This document shows, piece after piece, positions 25,757-33,592 of a stretch of DNA of 42,925 nucleotides (positions within the stretch are counted from its first letter, which is position 1; each line of letters opens with the position of its first letter). Below the pieces are notes generated by a model, which ran no database searches, was not told where the DNA came from, and saw nothing but the letters and a program-made list of their open reading frames with translations. The stretch is taken from contig NZ_JAENRY010000035.1 of the NCBI RefSeq assembly GCF_016612545.1, forward strand, positions 1-42,925. Reading direction: 5' to 3'. A program made the translations under genes and the position numbers. This DNA comes from Streptomyces sp. MBT65. Lineage in GTDB: Bacteria > Actinomycetota > Actinomycetes > Streptomycetales > Streptomycetaceae.

Positions 25757-27133
25757 CTAGTCGTCGTCCTCGTCCAGGCGGTTGAGCGCGTCAAGCACCT
25801 TCTCGTTGAAGGCTGCCACCGTGGGGTTCGCCGCGTGCACGCTGACTTCGTTCTGGAAGTCGGTTACGTAGCGCTGGAAGCGGTTGGACTGGAGGGAGTC
25901 GCCGCCGTCGACTGCGAGGCTCGCAGTAGTAACGGCGGCTTCCAACTCGCCGTTGAGTAGCTGGCTTTGGGCGAGCACCATGCGGCAGAAGCCCAGGGTT
26001 CGGGCGTACTTGGGGTCGGTGCTGTCCACGGCGCGCTGGGCCTGGGTGACCGCGTCTCGGCGCATTTTGAGGTCGCGGAAGCAGTGGCAGAGTTCGCCCA
26101 TCAGTTCTGCGGGGTCGAAGTAGCTGATCCAGGCCGGGTCTTCGGCGGTGTCGGCACGCTCGAAGTAGCGCTCGGCCTCGTTCATGGCGCGCCCGGCCGC
26201 ACTGGGGTGACCCGCGTTGGACAGGGCGCGGGCCTCCATCGCGGAACTGAGAGCCATGACGCGGGGAGTTGCCCGGCCTTTGGCGCTCTCGACTGCGGCG
26301 CGGGAAAGCTGGATGGCTTGGGCGTGGTTGCCCAGGTAGTTGGCCTGGTGGCTGAGGTTGCCGAGGATGCGGGCGCCGAACATGCGGTCGTCGATGACCT
26401 GGGACAGGCGCAGTGTTGAGGTCAGGTAGCGGTGGGCGAGTCGGTGGTTGCCGACGTCGTAGGCGGTCCATGCGAGCAGCTGGGAGATCTCGGCGGCTGC
26501 TCCGAATAACGAGGTGCCGACTTTCTCGCTGTAGCTCGCGTTCAGCAGCGGCAACACGTCTTCGCGGAAGTAGTGGCGGAGTGCCTTGTGGCCGTGGCCT
26601 CCGCCGTACTTGAAGTCGAGTTGCATGAACAGGCCGGCGGCTTCTCTGATCGCGCGGACGTCGCGCATTCCGATGCGTCGGTGATCGGGTCTGTCGGCCT
26701 CGATGCCGTCGGGGCGCGCGATCATCCATGACAGGACTGCGGAGTTGAGGTCGGCGTCCGCGACGGCCAGTGAGTCCGAAGCGGGGGCGTCGGCGTGCTC
26801 GTGGGTGAGTCCGTCGAGCACAGACAGGACGTCGGGCACCGTGCTCGGGTAGCCGACAGGCTCGGGGGCCGTCGACTTGGTGTGGTCGAAGAAGCCGAGA
26901 TCGCCCGGGGTGATGCGGCGGCGGAGCTTGTTCGAGAGAACGTCTGCCATGAGGGCGGCTGTCTGCGGCCTGATGCCTGCGCCTTCTCGCCAGCGCTTCA
27001 CGGCAACATGCGTCGTTCCCAGCGCCATGCCACGTTGGGCGCCCTCGTCTGTCATGCGCTTCGCAAGGCCCTTGTTCGAGACCTTCGCTTCGTCCATGAC
27101 CGCGATCAACTGCGCGTTTGGCTCTCGGCTCAT
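25757..27133 (-). CDS. XRE-type regulator with TPR-like sensor domain
   Basis: A 458-residue regulator. The N-terminal helix-turn-helix covers about residues 5-75 (MDEAKVSNKGLAKRMTDEG and THVAVKRWREGAGIRP). The rest is helical with TPR-like repeats, for example YDVGNHRLAHRYLTSTLRL, ANYLGNHAQAIQLSRAAVE and ALSNAGHPSAAGRAMNEAER. This layout is common in Streptomyces, where the TPR part may sense a peptide or small signal. It is divergent from the ATP-binding protein gene, and palindromes in the 206-bp gap are likely binding sites. A GGGGAGC ribosome binding site precedes the start. Confidence 0.87.
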   Translation of the reverse strand: MSREPNAQLIAVMDEAKVSNKGLAKRMTDEGAQRGMALGTTHVAVKRWREGAGIRPQTAALMADVLSNKLRRRITPGDLGFFDHTKSTAPEPVGYPSTVPDVLSVLDGLTHEHADAPASDSLAVADADLNSAVLSWMIARPDGIEADRPDHRRIGMRDVRAIREAAGLFMQLDFKYGGGHGHKALRHYFREDVLPLLNASYSEKVGTSLFGAAAEISQLLAWTAYDVGNHRLAHRYLTSTLRLSQVIDDRMFGARILGNLSHQANYLGNHAQAIQLSRAAVESAKGRATPRVMALSSAMEARALSNAGHPSAAGRAMNEAERYFERADTAEDPAWISYFDPAELMGELCHCFRDLKMRRDAVTQAQRAVDSTDPKYARTLGFCRMVLAQSQLLNGELEAAVTTASLAVDGGDSLQSNRFQRYVTDFQNEVSVHAANPTVAAFNEKVLDALNRLDEDDD

Positions 27134-27194
27134 GCTCCCCTGCCAACCCGAGAATGACGGCGAGTATTCATCGTGTCACAGGAGTAACGCCCTG

Positions 27195-27243
27195 GGGGGT
27201 TCAATAGCGAACCCCCTTTGCATTTGCCGGTGTTCACGTGAAC
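27195..27243. promoter_or_regulatory. Paired GTTC/GAAC palindromes between XRE and ATPase genes
   Basis: Two sites share the half-sequence GAACCCCC: GGGGGTTC-N6-GAACCCCC at 27195-27216 and the perfect 12-bp palindrome GTTCACGTGAAC at 27232-27243, followed by CCCC. They lie 62-110 bp from the XRE start and are candidate operators for it. Confidence 0.65.
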
Positions 27244-27339
27244 CCCCTGGTGGACGCTCCCGGCGGCGCGGCCTGGGTCGTTCACTGGTCGGCACAGATC
27301 GGAGGCCAAAAGGCCCCGCAGTGCTCGGGAGGGAACGCG

Positions 27340-27894
27340 GTGGACGTGCAGCACAGCAAACACTCGGCGAACGCCTCGACGACAGGTGCTCCACGTCGCT
27401 CGCCGTACGACCCGACCACCGGACATTTCCGAGCGATGACGCTCTTCGCCGAATCGCCGGATTGCGGCAAAGCGGCCCGCGACATGGTGGGGTCCTACCT
27501 CCGGACCTGGAAGTTGGGGCACGCGGTCGAGGACTCGCAGCTCATCGTGTCGGAGCTGGTCGGCAACGTCGTACACCACGCGGTGCCAGATAACTCCAGG
27601 GCGATTCCTGGTGCCGCCCGGCGAATCGACGTGTCGCTGATGACGTGGCCCGAGGTGCTCGTGATCGGTGTCGCGGATGAGGACTCGACTCCGCCTGAGC
27701 TTGCGGCGGGTGAGTTCGTCTCGCCGGATCTCGCCGGCGACTTCTCCGAAGCGCTGCTGCCGGACCGGGGACGCGGGCTGCTGATCGTTCAGCGCCTGGC
27801 CGACGCAGTGTGGTGGTCCCCGCAAGACAGAGGCGGCAAGACCGTGTGGTGCCGCCTGGACCTCGACCGGCTGTGGGCTGAGAACTCGGCCTGA
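27340..27894 (+). CDS. ATP-binding protein, SpoIIAB/RsbW-like HATPase
   Basis: A 184-residue GHKL ATPase-domain protein. The N box is seen as VSELVGNVVHHAV, a G1-like site as VADEDSTPPEL, and G2 as DRGRGLLIVQRLADAVWW. Such proteins are serine kinases of the anti-sigma type or nucleotide-binding regulators, very abundant in Streptomyces. GTG 27340 follows GGGAGGG and is preferred to an earlier GTG at 27238 that lies inside the palindrome. No anti-sigma-antagonist gene is adjacent, so the partner is unknown. Confidence 0.82.
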   Translation: MDVQHSKHSANASTTGAPRRSPYDPTTGHFRAMTLFAESPDCGKAARDMVGSYLRTWKLGHAVEDSQLIVSELVGNVVHHAVPDNSRAIPGAARRIDVSLMTWPEVLVIGVADEDSTPPELAAGEFVSPDLAGDFSEALLPDRGRGLLIVQRLADAVWWSPQDRGGKTVWCRLDLDRLWAENSA

Positions 27895-28111
27895 AAGATG
27901 CCGGGCCACCGCCTCTTGATTCACTCCCTCGCGATCGGGAGTGGGCAGCGGCCCGGACCCGGCCGAAGTCTGACCCCTTCGGCCACGGAGCGCGGCTCCT
28001 CGGAACCCCCGGGAGCTCCCCTCCCGAATGAGGGGCCGCGCTTCACAACTTAAGACCGAAACCGGGCCACCCCGTCAGCCGTGGAAAGCGAAGGGTGGCC
28101 CGGCAGGGGAC

Positions 28112-28150
28112 GCAGCGGTCCCCGGTGCCTGATGGTACCGGGGCCGCTGC
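28112..28150 (+). terminator. Hairpin after the ATP-binding protein gene
   Basis: GCAGCGG-CCCCGGT arms with one bulged base enclose about 10 nt. A second, looser pair GGGCCACC/GGTGGCCC flanks 28063-28102. Together they fill most of the 319-bp gap before the next small gene. Confidence 0.55.
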
Positions 28151-28182
28151 GCTGCGTCGCTTCTGGCCCTGAAAACAAGAGA

Positions 28183-28199
28183 GTTGACGAACCGTCAAC
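28183..28199. promoter_or_regulatory. Palindrome GTTGACG-AAC-CGTCAAC
   Basis: A perfect 7-bp inverted repeat with a 3-nt spacer lies 14 bp upstream of the start of the 99-residue gene. It resembles an operator. I did not see a second copy in the window. Confidence 0.5.
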
Positions 28200-28213
28200 C
28201 AAGAGGGGCTGAG

Positions 28214-28513
28214 GTGGACGCGGTGACTGGCGCGGGTGAGGACTGGCTGAGAGATGGGCTGGGTGTCGACGGCATGGACTCCGGTCTGTGGGTGACAGAC
28301 GTCGACTATGTGCAGGGGTGGCGTGAGGTCCGGGAAGTTGCTGATCGGTTGAACCGGGCGTTGCTCGGCGCCGGGTTCGAGCTGTCCGAACTGCGGGCCG
28401 TCGCCTCGACCAATGAGGAGGGGCGCGGTGTGGTGCGGGTGGCGGGCTGGTCGGGTGCGGTGAACCGGCTCGCCGCTCTCCTGGAGGCGGACGGCGACGG
28501 CGGTGTGCGGTGA
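28214..28513 (+). CDS. Small hypothetical protein of the element
   Basis: A 99-residue acidic protein from GTG 28214, which has AGAGGGG five bases upstream. An earlier in-frame start at 28184 lies in the palindrome. It contains VQGWREVREVADRLNRALLGAG and ELRAVASTNEEGRGVVRVAG, parts of a compact alpha/beta fold. I do not recognise a family. It lies between the ATP-binding protein gene and the long inverted repeat. Confidence 0.55.
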   Translation: MDAVTGAGEDWLRDGLGVDGMDSGLWVTDVDYVQGWREVREVADRLNRALLGAGFELSELRAVASTNEEGRGVVRVAGWSGAVNRLAALLEADGDGGVR

Positions 28514-28550
28514 CGCGCCGTCTTGCTGGTGAGCGCGGTACGTGGGCACG

Positions 28551-28724
28551 TCGCCGGGTGTTGAGACTTTGGGCGGTAGCTGCCATGGGGCGAGTGAACA
28601 GGGGGCCTTACGCTCGCCAGCGGATCGGGCAGTCTCTTGGAGCCTGCCCGCGTTCAGCCCGATCGGCCCCCTGTTCTTCGAGGCTCGCCCCATGGGAGCT
28701 GCCTAAAGTCTCGACACCCGGCGA
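28551..28724. repeat. 174-bp imperfect inverted repeat (giant hairpin)
   Basis: The ends TCGCCGGGTGT and their complement begin a stem that continues through GAGACTTT, AGCT-CC, CCATGGGGCGAG, AACAGGGGGCC and GATCGGGC. A few small bulges and a loop of about 26 nt interrupt it. Near-symmetric open frames on both strands come from this symmetry and are not genes. Possible roles are a single-strand origin for rolling-circle replication, a transfer locus (clt), or a structured RNA. The gap 28514-28923 holds no supported gene. Confidence 0.8.
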
Positions 28725-28862
28725 CCCCCAGCCCCCGACGCCCCAGCCCATGAAGGCCGTTGGAATCGTTGCTTCCTGCGGCGTGCTGCCGTGCGGGGCG
28801 TGGGCCGACCGGACGGGACCGGCGGCCACGCCGCACGCCCGGCCGGGGCGGCCGGGCGCCCC

Positions 28863-28881
28863 GGCGCGCCGCAGGCGCGCC
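28863..28881 (-). terminator. Hairpin after the GntR gene
   Basis: Two GGCGCGCC blocks separated by GCA can pair. They lie 42 bp beyond the GntR regulator stop and may terminate it. Confidence 0.5.
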
Positions 28882-28923
28882 CTTGAGGAAGTGAAGACTG
28901 TTTCGACCGATCGCCGGTTGAGG

Positions 28924-29703
28924 TCAGGTGCGGGTGCGTCGGGTGGGCTGTTTGTCGGCGGTGATCCGGTAGGCGAGTTCGGCACGGTCCGCACCCACGC
29001 GCAGCTCTTCGAGCAACAGCGGGCGCTCGTCGACGCCGTGCGCGGTGCGGGTCACGTGCAGGATCGGGGTCGCATCCGGGAGCTGGAGCGTGGTGCGCTC
29101 GTCGGGCAGCGGCATGTGGGCGCGCACCGTCTCGGTCCACGACAGCTTGTGGCCGGCCTGGGTGAGAACCCAGTAGATCGCTGCCGGAGGCTTGCACGGC
29201 TCCTTGCCGAGCAGCGGGACGGCCTCGGCGACCTCGAACGGGATCAGCGTGCGGTGCATGGCACGCGTTCCGGTGGCAGGGTCGGTAAGCAGCCGGTCAC
29301 AGCCGAACAGGGCTTCCTCCTCTCCGAGTTGCAGGAGGCGGCCGGTGTCCTTCGTCGTGTGAGTCCGGTAGGTGCTCGGCTCCTCGGCCTCCTGCCAGAT
29401 GTCGCCGTTGGGCATCACGAACTTGCCCTCGCTGCTGTGGCTGATGCGGCGTTCGAGGGTGAGTGCGGGCTGTCCGTCCGTCCGCACGAAGCTGCCCTTG
29501 CCGTGCCGGACATCGATCAGTCCTTCCGCGCGCAGCGTTGCAATGGCGTTGCGGACGGTGGGGCGGGACACCCCGTAGCGGGTCATGAGCTGGGCCTCGG
29601 ACGGCAGCATCGCATCCGGGGCGAACTCGCCGGACAGGATCGCTTCGCGGATCGCGGCGGCGACCTGCTGGTAGAGGGCTCCGGGGCGCTGGATCTCCGA
29701 CAT
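28924..29703 (-). CDS. GntR/HutC family regulator, KorSA-like
   Basis: A 259-residue repressor. The winged helix is seen as PGALYQQVAAAIREAILSG, LPSEAQLMTRYGVSRPTVRNAI and GLIDVRHGKGSFV. The C-terminal UTRA-type ligand domain runs from about residue 85 to VGADRAELAYRI. In pSAM2 the equivalent KorSA represses the activator gene pra and so keeps the element integrated. Here it is divergent from an SCO3933-family regulator gene, with repeated motifs in the gap. A GGAGGAG site precedes the start. Confidence 0.88.
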   Translation of the reverse strand: MSEIQRPGALYQQVAAAIREAILSGEFAPDAMLPSEAQLMTRYGVSRPTVRNAIATLRAEGLIDVRHGKGSFVRTDGQPALTLERRISHSSEGKFVMPNGDIWQEAEEPSTYRTHTTKDTGRLLQLGEEEALFGCDRLLTDPATGTRAMHRTLIPFEVAEAVPLLGKEPCKPPAAIYWVLTQAGHKLSWTETVRAHMPLPDERTTLQLPDATPILHVTRTAHGVDERPLLLEELRVGADRAELAYRITADKQPTRRTRT

Positions 29704-29868
29704 GGCGGCTCCTCCGGGTCGAGGTCATAGTCACGTCGCACGCGCGACATCACTCGTCAGCATAAGTACTTGCGCACTCGCCGTACAGATCCTCATAGTC
29801 ATAACTCGTAAGGACAAGTGACGTCTGAATATGTCGGGCGTCCCGACTGGCCAAGGAGGCCAAAGATC
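29704..29868. promoter_or_regulatory. Divergent control region GntR / SCO3933-family gene
   Basis: TCATAGTCA occurs twice (29725-29733 and 29793-29801), and ACTCG-type boxes occur at about 29752, 29776 and 29804. An AAGGAGG ribosome binding site precedes 29869. The repeats are candidate binding sites for the GntR regulator. Confidence 0.5.
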
Positions 29869-30219
29869 ATGCAGTCCATTCCCGTGGACACGGCGCGACT
29901 GGGCGTACTGCGGTGCGCCATCGCCCCGGAAACGAAGATCAGCAACTTCGAGACGCAGGAGGTGAAGAAGGACCGGGACGGCAACGCGGTTTACACCGTC
30001 GCCGTCACCGTCCGGCAGGACGGACGCCGCATCTCCGTCATCGAGATCGCCGTCAGCGGCGAACCGAAAGGCATCCAGGAAGGACAGGTCGTCCGCGTGA
30101 CCGGGCTGACCGCGTTCATGTGGTCGATGGGCGACCGGCACGGCGTCAGCTTCCGAGCGGATGCCATCACGCCCGTGCACGGCACTCCGGCGGCGCACGT
30201 GAAGGGCGGTGACGCGTGA
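29869..30219 (+). CDS. SCO3933-family regulatory protein
   Basis: A 116-residue protein starting MQSIPVDTARLGVLRCAIAP. Conserved pieces are KISNFETQEVKKDRDGN, YTVAVTVRQDGRR and HGVSFRADAITPVHG. Members sit directly upstream of the FtsK-like transfer gene in many actinomycete elements, where they are annotated as regulators. The fold looks like a small OB-type beta barrel, but this is inference. The stop overlaps the start of the translocase gene, so the two are coupled. Confidence 0.78.
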   Translation: MQSIPVDTARLGVLRCAIAPETKISNFETQEVKKDRDGNAVYTVAVTVRQDGRRISVIEIAVSGEPKGIQEGQVVRVTGLTAFMWSMGDRHGVSFRADAITPVHGTPAAHVKGGDA

Positions 30220-31520
30220 TGGGACCGATCCTGCTCGTCTTCGCCCTGGCCGTGCTGGCCTGGCTGCTGGTCGTCGGCGACCTGGTGCGCCGGCACCGGC
30301 CGGCCTGGCACTGGTACCTCGTCGGGTACCCGGTCACCGCGTGGCGAGTGCTGTTCACCTGGCGGCGGGTCGCCCTGCTCAACGACCTGTCCGTGTCGAA
30401 GCTTCCGGCCCGGACGTTGGTGGGGCACCTGATCGTCAAGGGTGATCCGCTACGTCCGGTGGCTCCGAGGTGCTCGTTCCCGCGGGCTACCCGCATGGGG
30501 CTGAGCGTGACGGTGCGGCTGCACGCGGGCCAGACCCCGATGACGTACATCAAGGCGGCGGAAGCACTCGTACACGCGTGGAGAGTCCACGCCGTACGGG
30601 TCACCTCCCCCGAACGCGGACTCGTCCTGCTGACCGCCATGGCCAGCGATCCGCTTCACCGCCCCGGTTTAGCCACCGCCCCGGCCGAGTTGCTGTCCGC
30701 GCTCATCGGCGCATTGGAGTCCGGCGGCGCGTGGGTGATGAACCTGCGCCTCGTGCCGCACTGGCTGATCACCGGGGCCACCCGCTCCGGCAAGTCCACC
30801 CTGCTGGCCCGGCTCATCACCCAACTCGCCACCCAACCCGTCGCCCTGGTCGGCATCGACTGCAAGGGCGGCATGGAACTCGGCCTGTTCACCGCCCGGT
30901 TGACCGCGCTGGCAACGTGCCGACGGGAAGCGGTCGCCATCCTGTCCGCGCTCGTCGTCGACATGCAAGACCGCATGAGTGCCTGCCGGGTGGCTGGCGT
31001 GCGCTCGATCTGGGAACTGCCCGACAAGCTCCGTCCGATACCCGTGGTCGTGATCGTCGACGAGATCGCAGAGCTGTACCTCTCGGACGGGACTCGTGAG
31101 AGCAAGGCGGAGGCTGAGCAGTGCTCGACGCTCCTGTTGCGGCTGGGTCAGCTCGGGGCCGCGCTCGGCCTGCACCTGGTCGTCGCCGGCCAACGTGTCG
31201 GCTCCGACCTCGGCCCCGGCGTCACCGCCCTACGCGCCCAGCTCGGCGGCCGGATCTGCCACCGCGTCAACGACCCCGGCACCGCCGAAATGACCCTCGG
31301 GGATCTCAACAAGGACGCCGTGGCCGTAGCCCAGACGATCACGGCGGACGAACGGGGCGTGGCCGTGTGCACGGGCCCAGACGGCGGCTGGAGCCGCGCC
31401 CGCTCCCACCTGACCTCGACGCAAGAGGCCGTGTCGACGGCCCGCAAGTACTCCGGCATGACCCCCGAACTGCCCGCCCTCGACCGTGCCCTTGCGGCGC
31501 TGGAAGGAGACGTGAAGTGA
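30216..31520 (+). CDS. FtsK/SpoIIIE-like DNA translocase (TraB/TraSA type)
   Basis: A 434-residue conjugation protein. One N-terminal transmembrane helix (ILLVFALAVLAWLLVVGDLV) is followed by a linker and a RecA-type motor domain with Walker A ITGATRSGKST (about 185-195) and Walker B PVVVIVDEIAE (about 276-286). HLVVAGQRVGSDLG and GGRICHRVNDPGTAEMTLG are further family motifs. Proteins of this type form hexamers that move double-stranded DNA between mycelia, unlike relaxase/T4SS conjugation. The start is GTG 30216 or ATG 30219. It overlaps both neighbours and lies in one operon with them. Confidence 0.92.
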   Translation: MMGPILLVFALAVLAWLLVVGDLVRRHRPAWHWYLVGYPVTAWRVLFTWRRVALLNDLSVSKLPARTLVGHLIVKGDPLRPVAPRCSFPRATRMGLSVTVRLHAGQTPMTYIKAAEALVHAWRVHAVRVTSPERGLVLLTAMASDPLHRPGLATAPAELLSALIGALESGGAWVMNLRLVPHWLITGATRSGKSTLLARLITQLATQPVALVGIDCKGGMELGLFTARLTALATCRREAVAILSALVVDMQDRMSACRVAGVRSIWELPDKLRPIPVVVIVDEIAELYLSDGTRESKAEAEQCSTLLLRLGQLGAALGLHLVVAGQRVGSDLGPGVTALRAQLGGRICHRVNDPGTAEMTLGDLNKDAVAVAQTITADERGVAVCTGPDGGWSRARSHLTSTQEAVSTARKYSGMTPELPALDRALAALEGDVK

Positions 31521-31726
31521 CCGGAGATGTGATCAGTGAGGGTACGGCGTTCACGTTCGCGGTGATCTTCGGGATCATCACCGTCCTCCTCGTCCGCTCC
31601 CGCGACGTGCGGGCCTGGGAGGCGGTGTGCGTCGGCCTCTTCGGGGTCTACCTCGGCCAGACGCCCGTGGTGTTCACCATCCACGGCCTCGTGATCTGGC
31701 TGATCAGCGGCTTCTCCCACACCTGA
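31517..31726 (+). CDS. Small membrane protein, Spd-like
   Basis: A 69-residue protein from GTG 31517, overlapping the translocase stop (GTGA) with AAGGAGA upstream. Two hydrophobic segments are seen: FTFAVIFGIITVLLV and LGQTPVVFTIHGLVIWLI. Small membrane proteins in this position are called Spd (spread) proteins in Streptomyces elements and help plasmid movement within the recipient mycelium. The assignment rests on position and topology only. Confidence 0.6.
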   Translation: MTGDVISEGTAFTFAVIFGIITVLLVRSRDVRAWEAVCVGLFGVYLGQTPVVFTIHGLVIWLISGFSHT

Positions 31727-31745
31727 GCAGAAGGGACCCACCACC

Positions 31746-31859
31746 ATGCCCATGTCTCGCGTGAGATGCCCGTTCTGCAAGGGCGACGGAGCCCGCAGGA
31801 CCTGGACCGGACGACTGCGCCGCTGCCGCGTCTGCCGGGGCACCGGAACCATCCGCTGA
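31746..31859 (+). CDS. Tiny zinc-knuckle protein
   Basis: A 37-residue peptide MPMSRVRCPFCKGDGARR...RVCRGTGTIR with two Cys pairs, CPFCKGDG and CRVCRGTG, in the pattern of DnaJ-type zinc fingers (CxxCxGxG). GAAGGGA precedes the start. It lies 19 bp after the Spd-like gene and 37 bp before the putative rep start, so it is probably translated. Similar very small proteins are common in this position in Streptomyces elements. Confidence 0.55.
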   Translation: MPMSRVRCPFCKGDGARRTWTGRLRRCRVCRGTGTIR

Positions 31860-31896
31860 CCCACCCGCACGACCAACCCAGAAGGACGTGATCCCC

Positions 31897-33377
31897 ATGA
31901 CCGACACCACGCCACCAACCACCCACAGTGCCGCTACGGCGGCCCACCCCGGAAGGTCACCACCATCACCCCGGAGTTCACCCCGGCTGACAGGCGCGCC
32001 GTCCTCGACCGCGCGGCGCGCCTGCGCCAGATACCCGAAGCAGACCGCGACGCACTCCGCATCGCCCAAGACCCGAATTTCCCTCGCTGGTTGGAGCAGA
32101 TCACCGCAACCGGCGGCTGCTCCCACCCCGTCCACCTCTCCGGCTCCACCACCACCCTGGACAGCACCACCGGCGAGATCCTCCACCACTACGACACCCG
32201 CACCGAACCCGGCGAACGCCTCCTCGTCCGCTGCCGCAACCGACGCGCAACCATCTGCGCCCCCTGCTCCCGCCTCCACGCCGGCGACACCTACCACCTG
32301 ATCCGCGCAGGCCTCCTCGGCGGCAAGAACATCCCCGCCACGATCCGCAACCGGCCCCGCCTCTTCATCACCCTGACCGCCCCGTCCTTCGGGCCCGTCC
32401 ACCGCGCCGGGGACCGATGCCGCCCCCGCCGCGACGGCGGAACCTGCGAACACGGGCGCCTCCTCGGCTGCGGCGACGTCCACACCTCGGACTCGCCGGT
32501 CGTCGGCCAACCGCTGTGCCCCGACTGCTACGACTACACCGCCCATGTCATGTGGCACGCACATGCCTCCAAGCTGTGGGACCGGTTCGCCATCGACGTC
32601 CGGCGGCGTCTGGCCTCCTCGGCCGGCCTCGTACAGTCCCACTTCGCCGATCACGCCCGACTGTCCTTCGCCCGAGTCGCCGAGTACCAGAAACGGGCTG
32701 CCGTCCACGTCCATGCCGTCATCCGCCTCGACGGCCCGAACGGACCGGACGATAAGCCCCCGGCCTGGGGCACAGCCGAACTCATCGCCACCGCCGTACA
32801 GGCCTCCGCCCGACGCGTCGTAGTGCACACCCCTTACAGCCCCAGTGTTGGTGAACTCGCCCTCCACTGGGGTGCCCAGGTCGACGCACGCGCACTGCGC
32901 GCCAACGGTGACGGACCCGACGATGACGCCGTAGCGGCGTACGTAGCGAAGTACGTCACCAAAGGCGCGGGCGAAACCGGCGCTGGCACGGACTACCGAC
33001 TCACCACCTGGTCAGACATCGCCGCTGCCCGCGTCACCGACCACGTTCGCACTCTGATGCGCACCTGCTGGCGCCTCGGAGGCCTATCCGAGTACGCGCC
33101 TCTGCATCTACGTGCCTGGTCCCACACGCTCGGCTACAGGGGCCACATTCTGACCAAGTCCCGTGCCTACTCGACGACATACGCGGCTCTGCGAGCCGAC
33201 CGCGCCGAACACGTCGGTCACAACACCCCGTCCGAGGCGATCACGGATGCCCATTGGCGCTACATCGGCTCCGGTCACTCCCCCGGCGCCGCGCTCCTTG
33301 CCGCAGGCATCGCAGAAGACCTGGCCATCAGCCGAGAGTTGCGGCGGGAGGCACCGCCTGAATGGGGGTGGGCGTAG
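31897..33377 (+). CDS. RepSA-type replication initiator, 5' end probably frameshifted
   Basis: A rolling-circle type initiator. From 32091 the frame reads LEQITATGGCSHPVHLSG, CRNRRATICAPCSRLHAGDTYH, RLFITLTAPSFGPVHR, GQPLCPDCYDY, AAVHVHAVIRLDG with the H-x-H of the HUH fold, and DDAVAAYVAKYVTKGAGE. Family-like residues continue upstream in the same frame (PEADRDALRIAQDPNFPRW), but no ATG, GTG or TTG lies between the preceding stop at 31859 and 32091. The well-placed ATG 31897, with AGAAGGA before it, is in another frame (MTDTTPPTTHSAA). A one-base shift near 31915-31925 would join them. Either this is a real mutation or sequencing error, or translation starts at TTG 32091 and makes a shortened protein. 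Confidence 0.8.
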
Positions 33378-33580
33378 TGCCGGACACCAAGGTCGTCTGG
33401 ACCCCCGACAAGTCCCTGTCCCCGGCTGAGCGCACTTTGCTCCTACGGATTCTGTTCGGACCGCAGGCACATCGCAGAAATCCTAGGAAACCCGACGGTG
33501 CGTCATATTCCTCAGATAGCCTGGAAGTTGACACAAACGCCCCGGCAGCGGCTGGAACCGCCCCGGGGCTGGCCGACTGA
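33377..33580 (+). CDS. Small ORF between rep and integrase
   Basis: A 67-residue frame from GTG 33377, which shares one base with the rep stop. The N-terminal half (TKVVWTPDKSLSPAERTLLL) is protein-like. The second half is low in family character and includes the hairpin at 33539-33569. An excisionase (recombination directionality factor) is often found in this position, but no helix-turn-helix is visible. Confidence 0.35.
   Translation: MPDTKVVWTPDKSLSPAERTLLLRILFGPQAHRRNPRKPDGASYSSDSLEVDTNAPAAAGTAPGLAD
33539..33569 (+). terminator. Hairpin just before the integrase gene
   Basis: GCCCCGG and GCGG pair with CCGC and CCGGGGC around a CTGGAA loop. It ends 23 bp from the integrase start, so it could stop rep read-through or hold integrase expression low. 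Confidence 0.6.
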
Positions 33581-33592
33581 TTGGGAGTCGAC

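Noticed and set aside
28510..29730. A 406-codon plus-strand frame over the inverted repeat and GntR gene
   Set aside because: It crosses the giant hairpin and is antisense to GntR. No start or family similarity.
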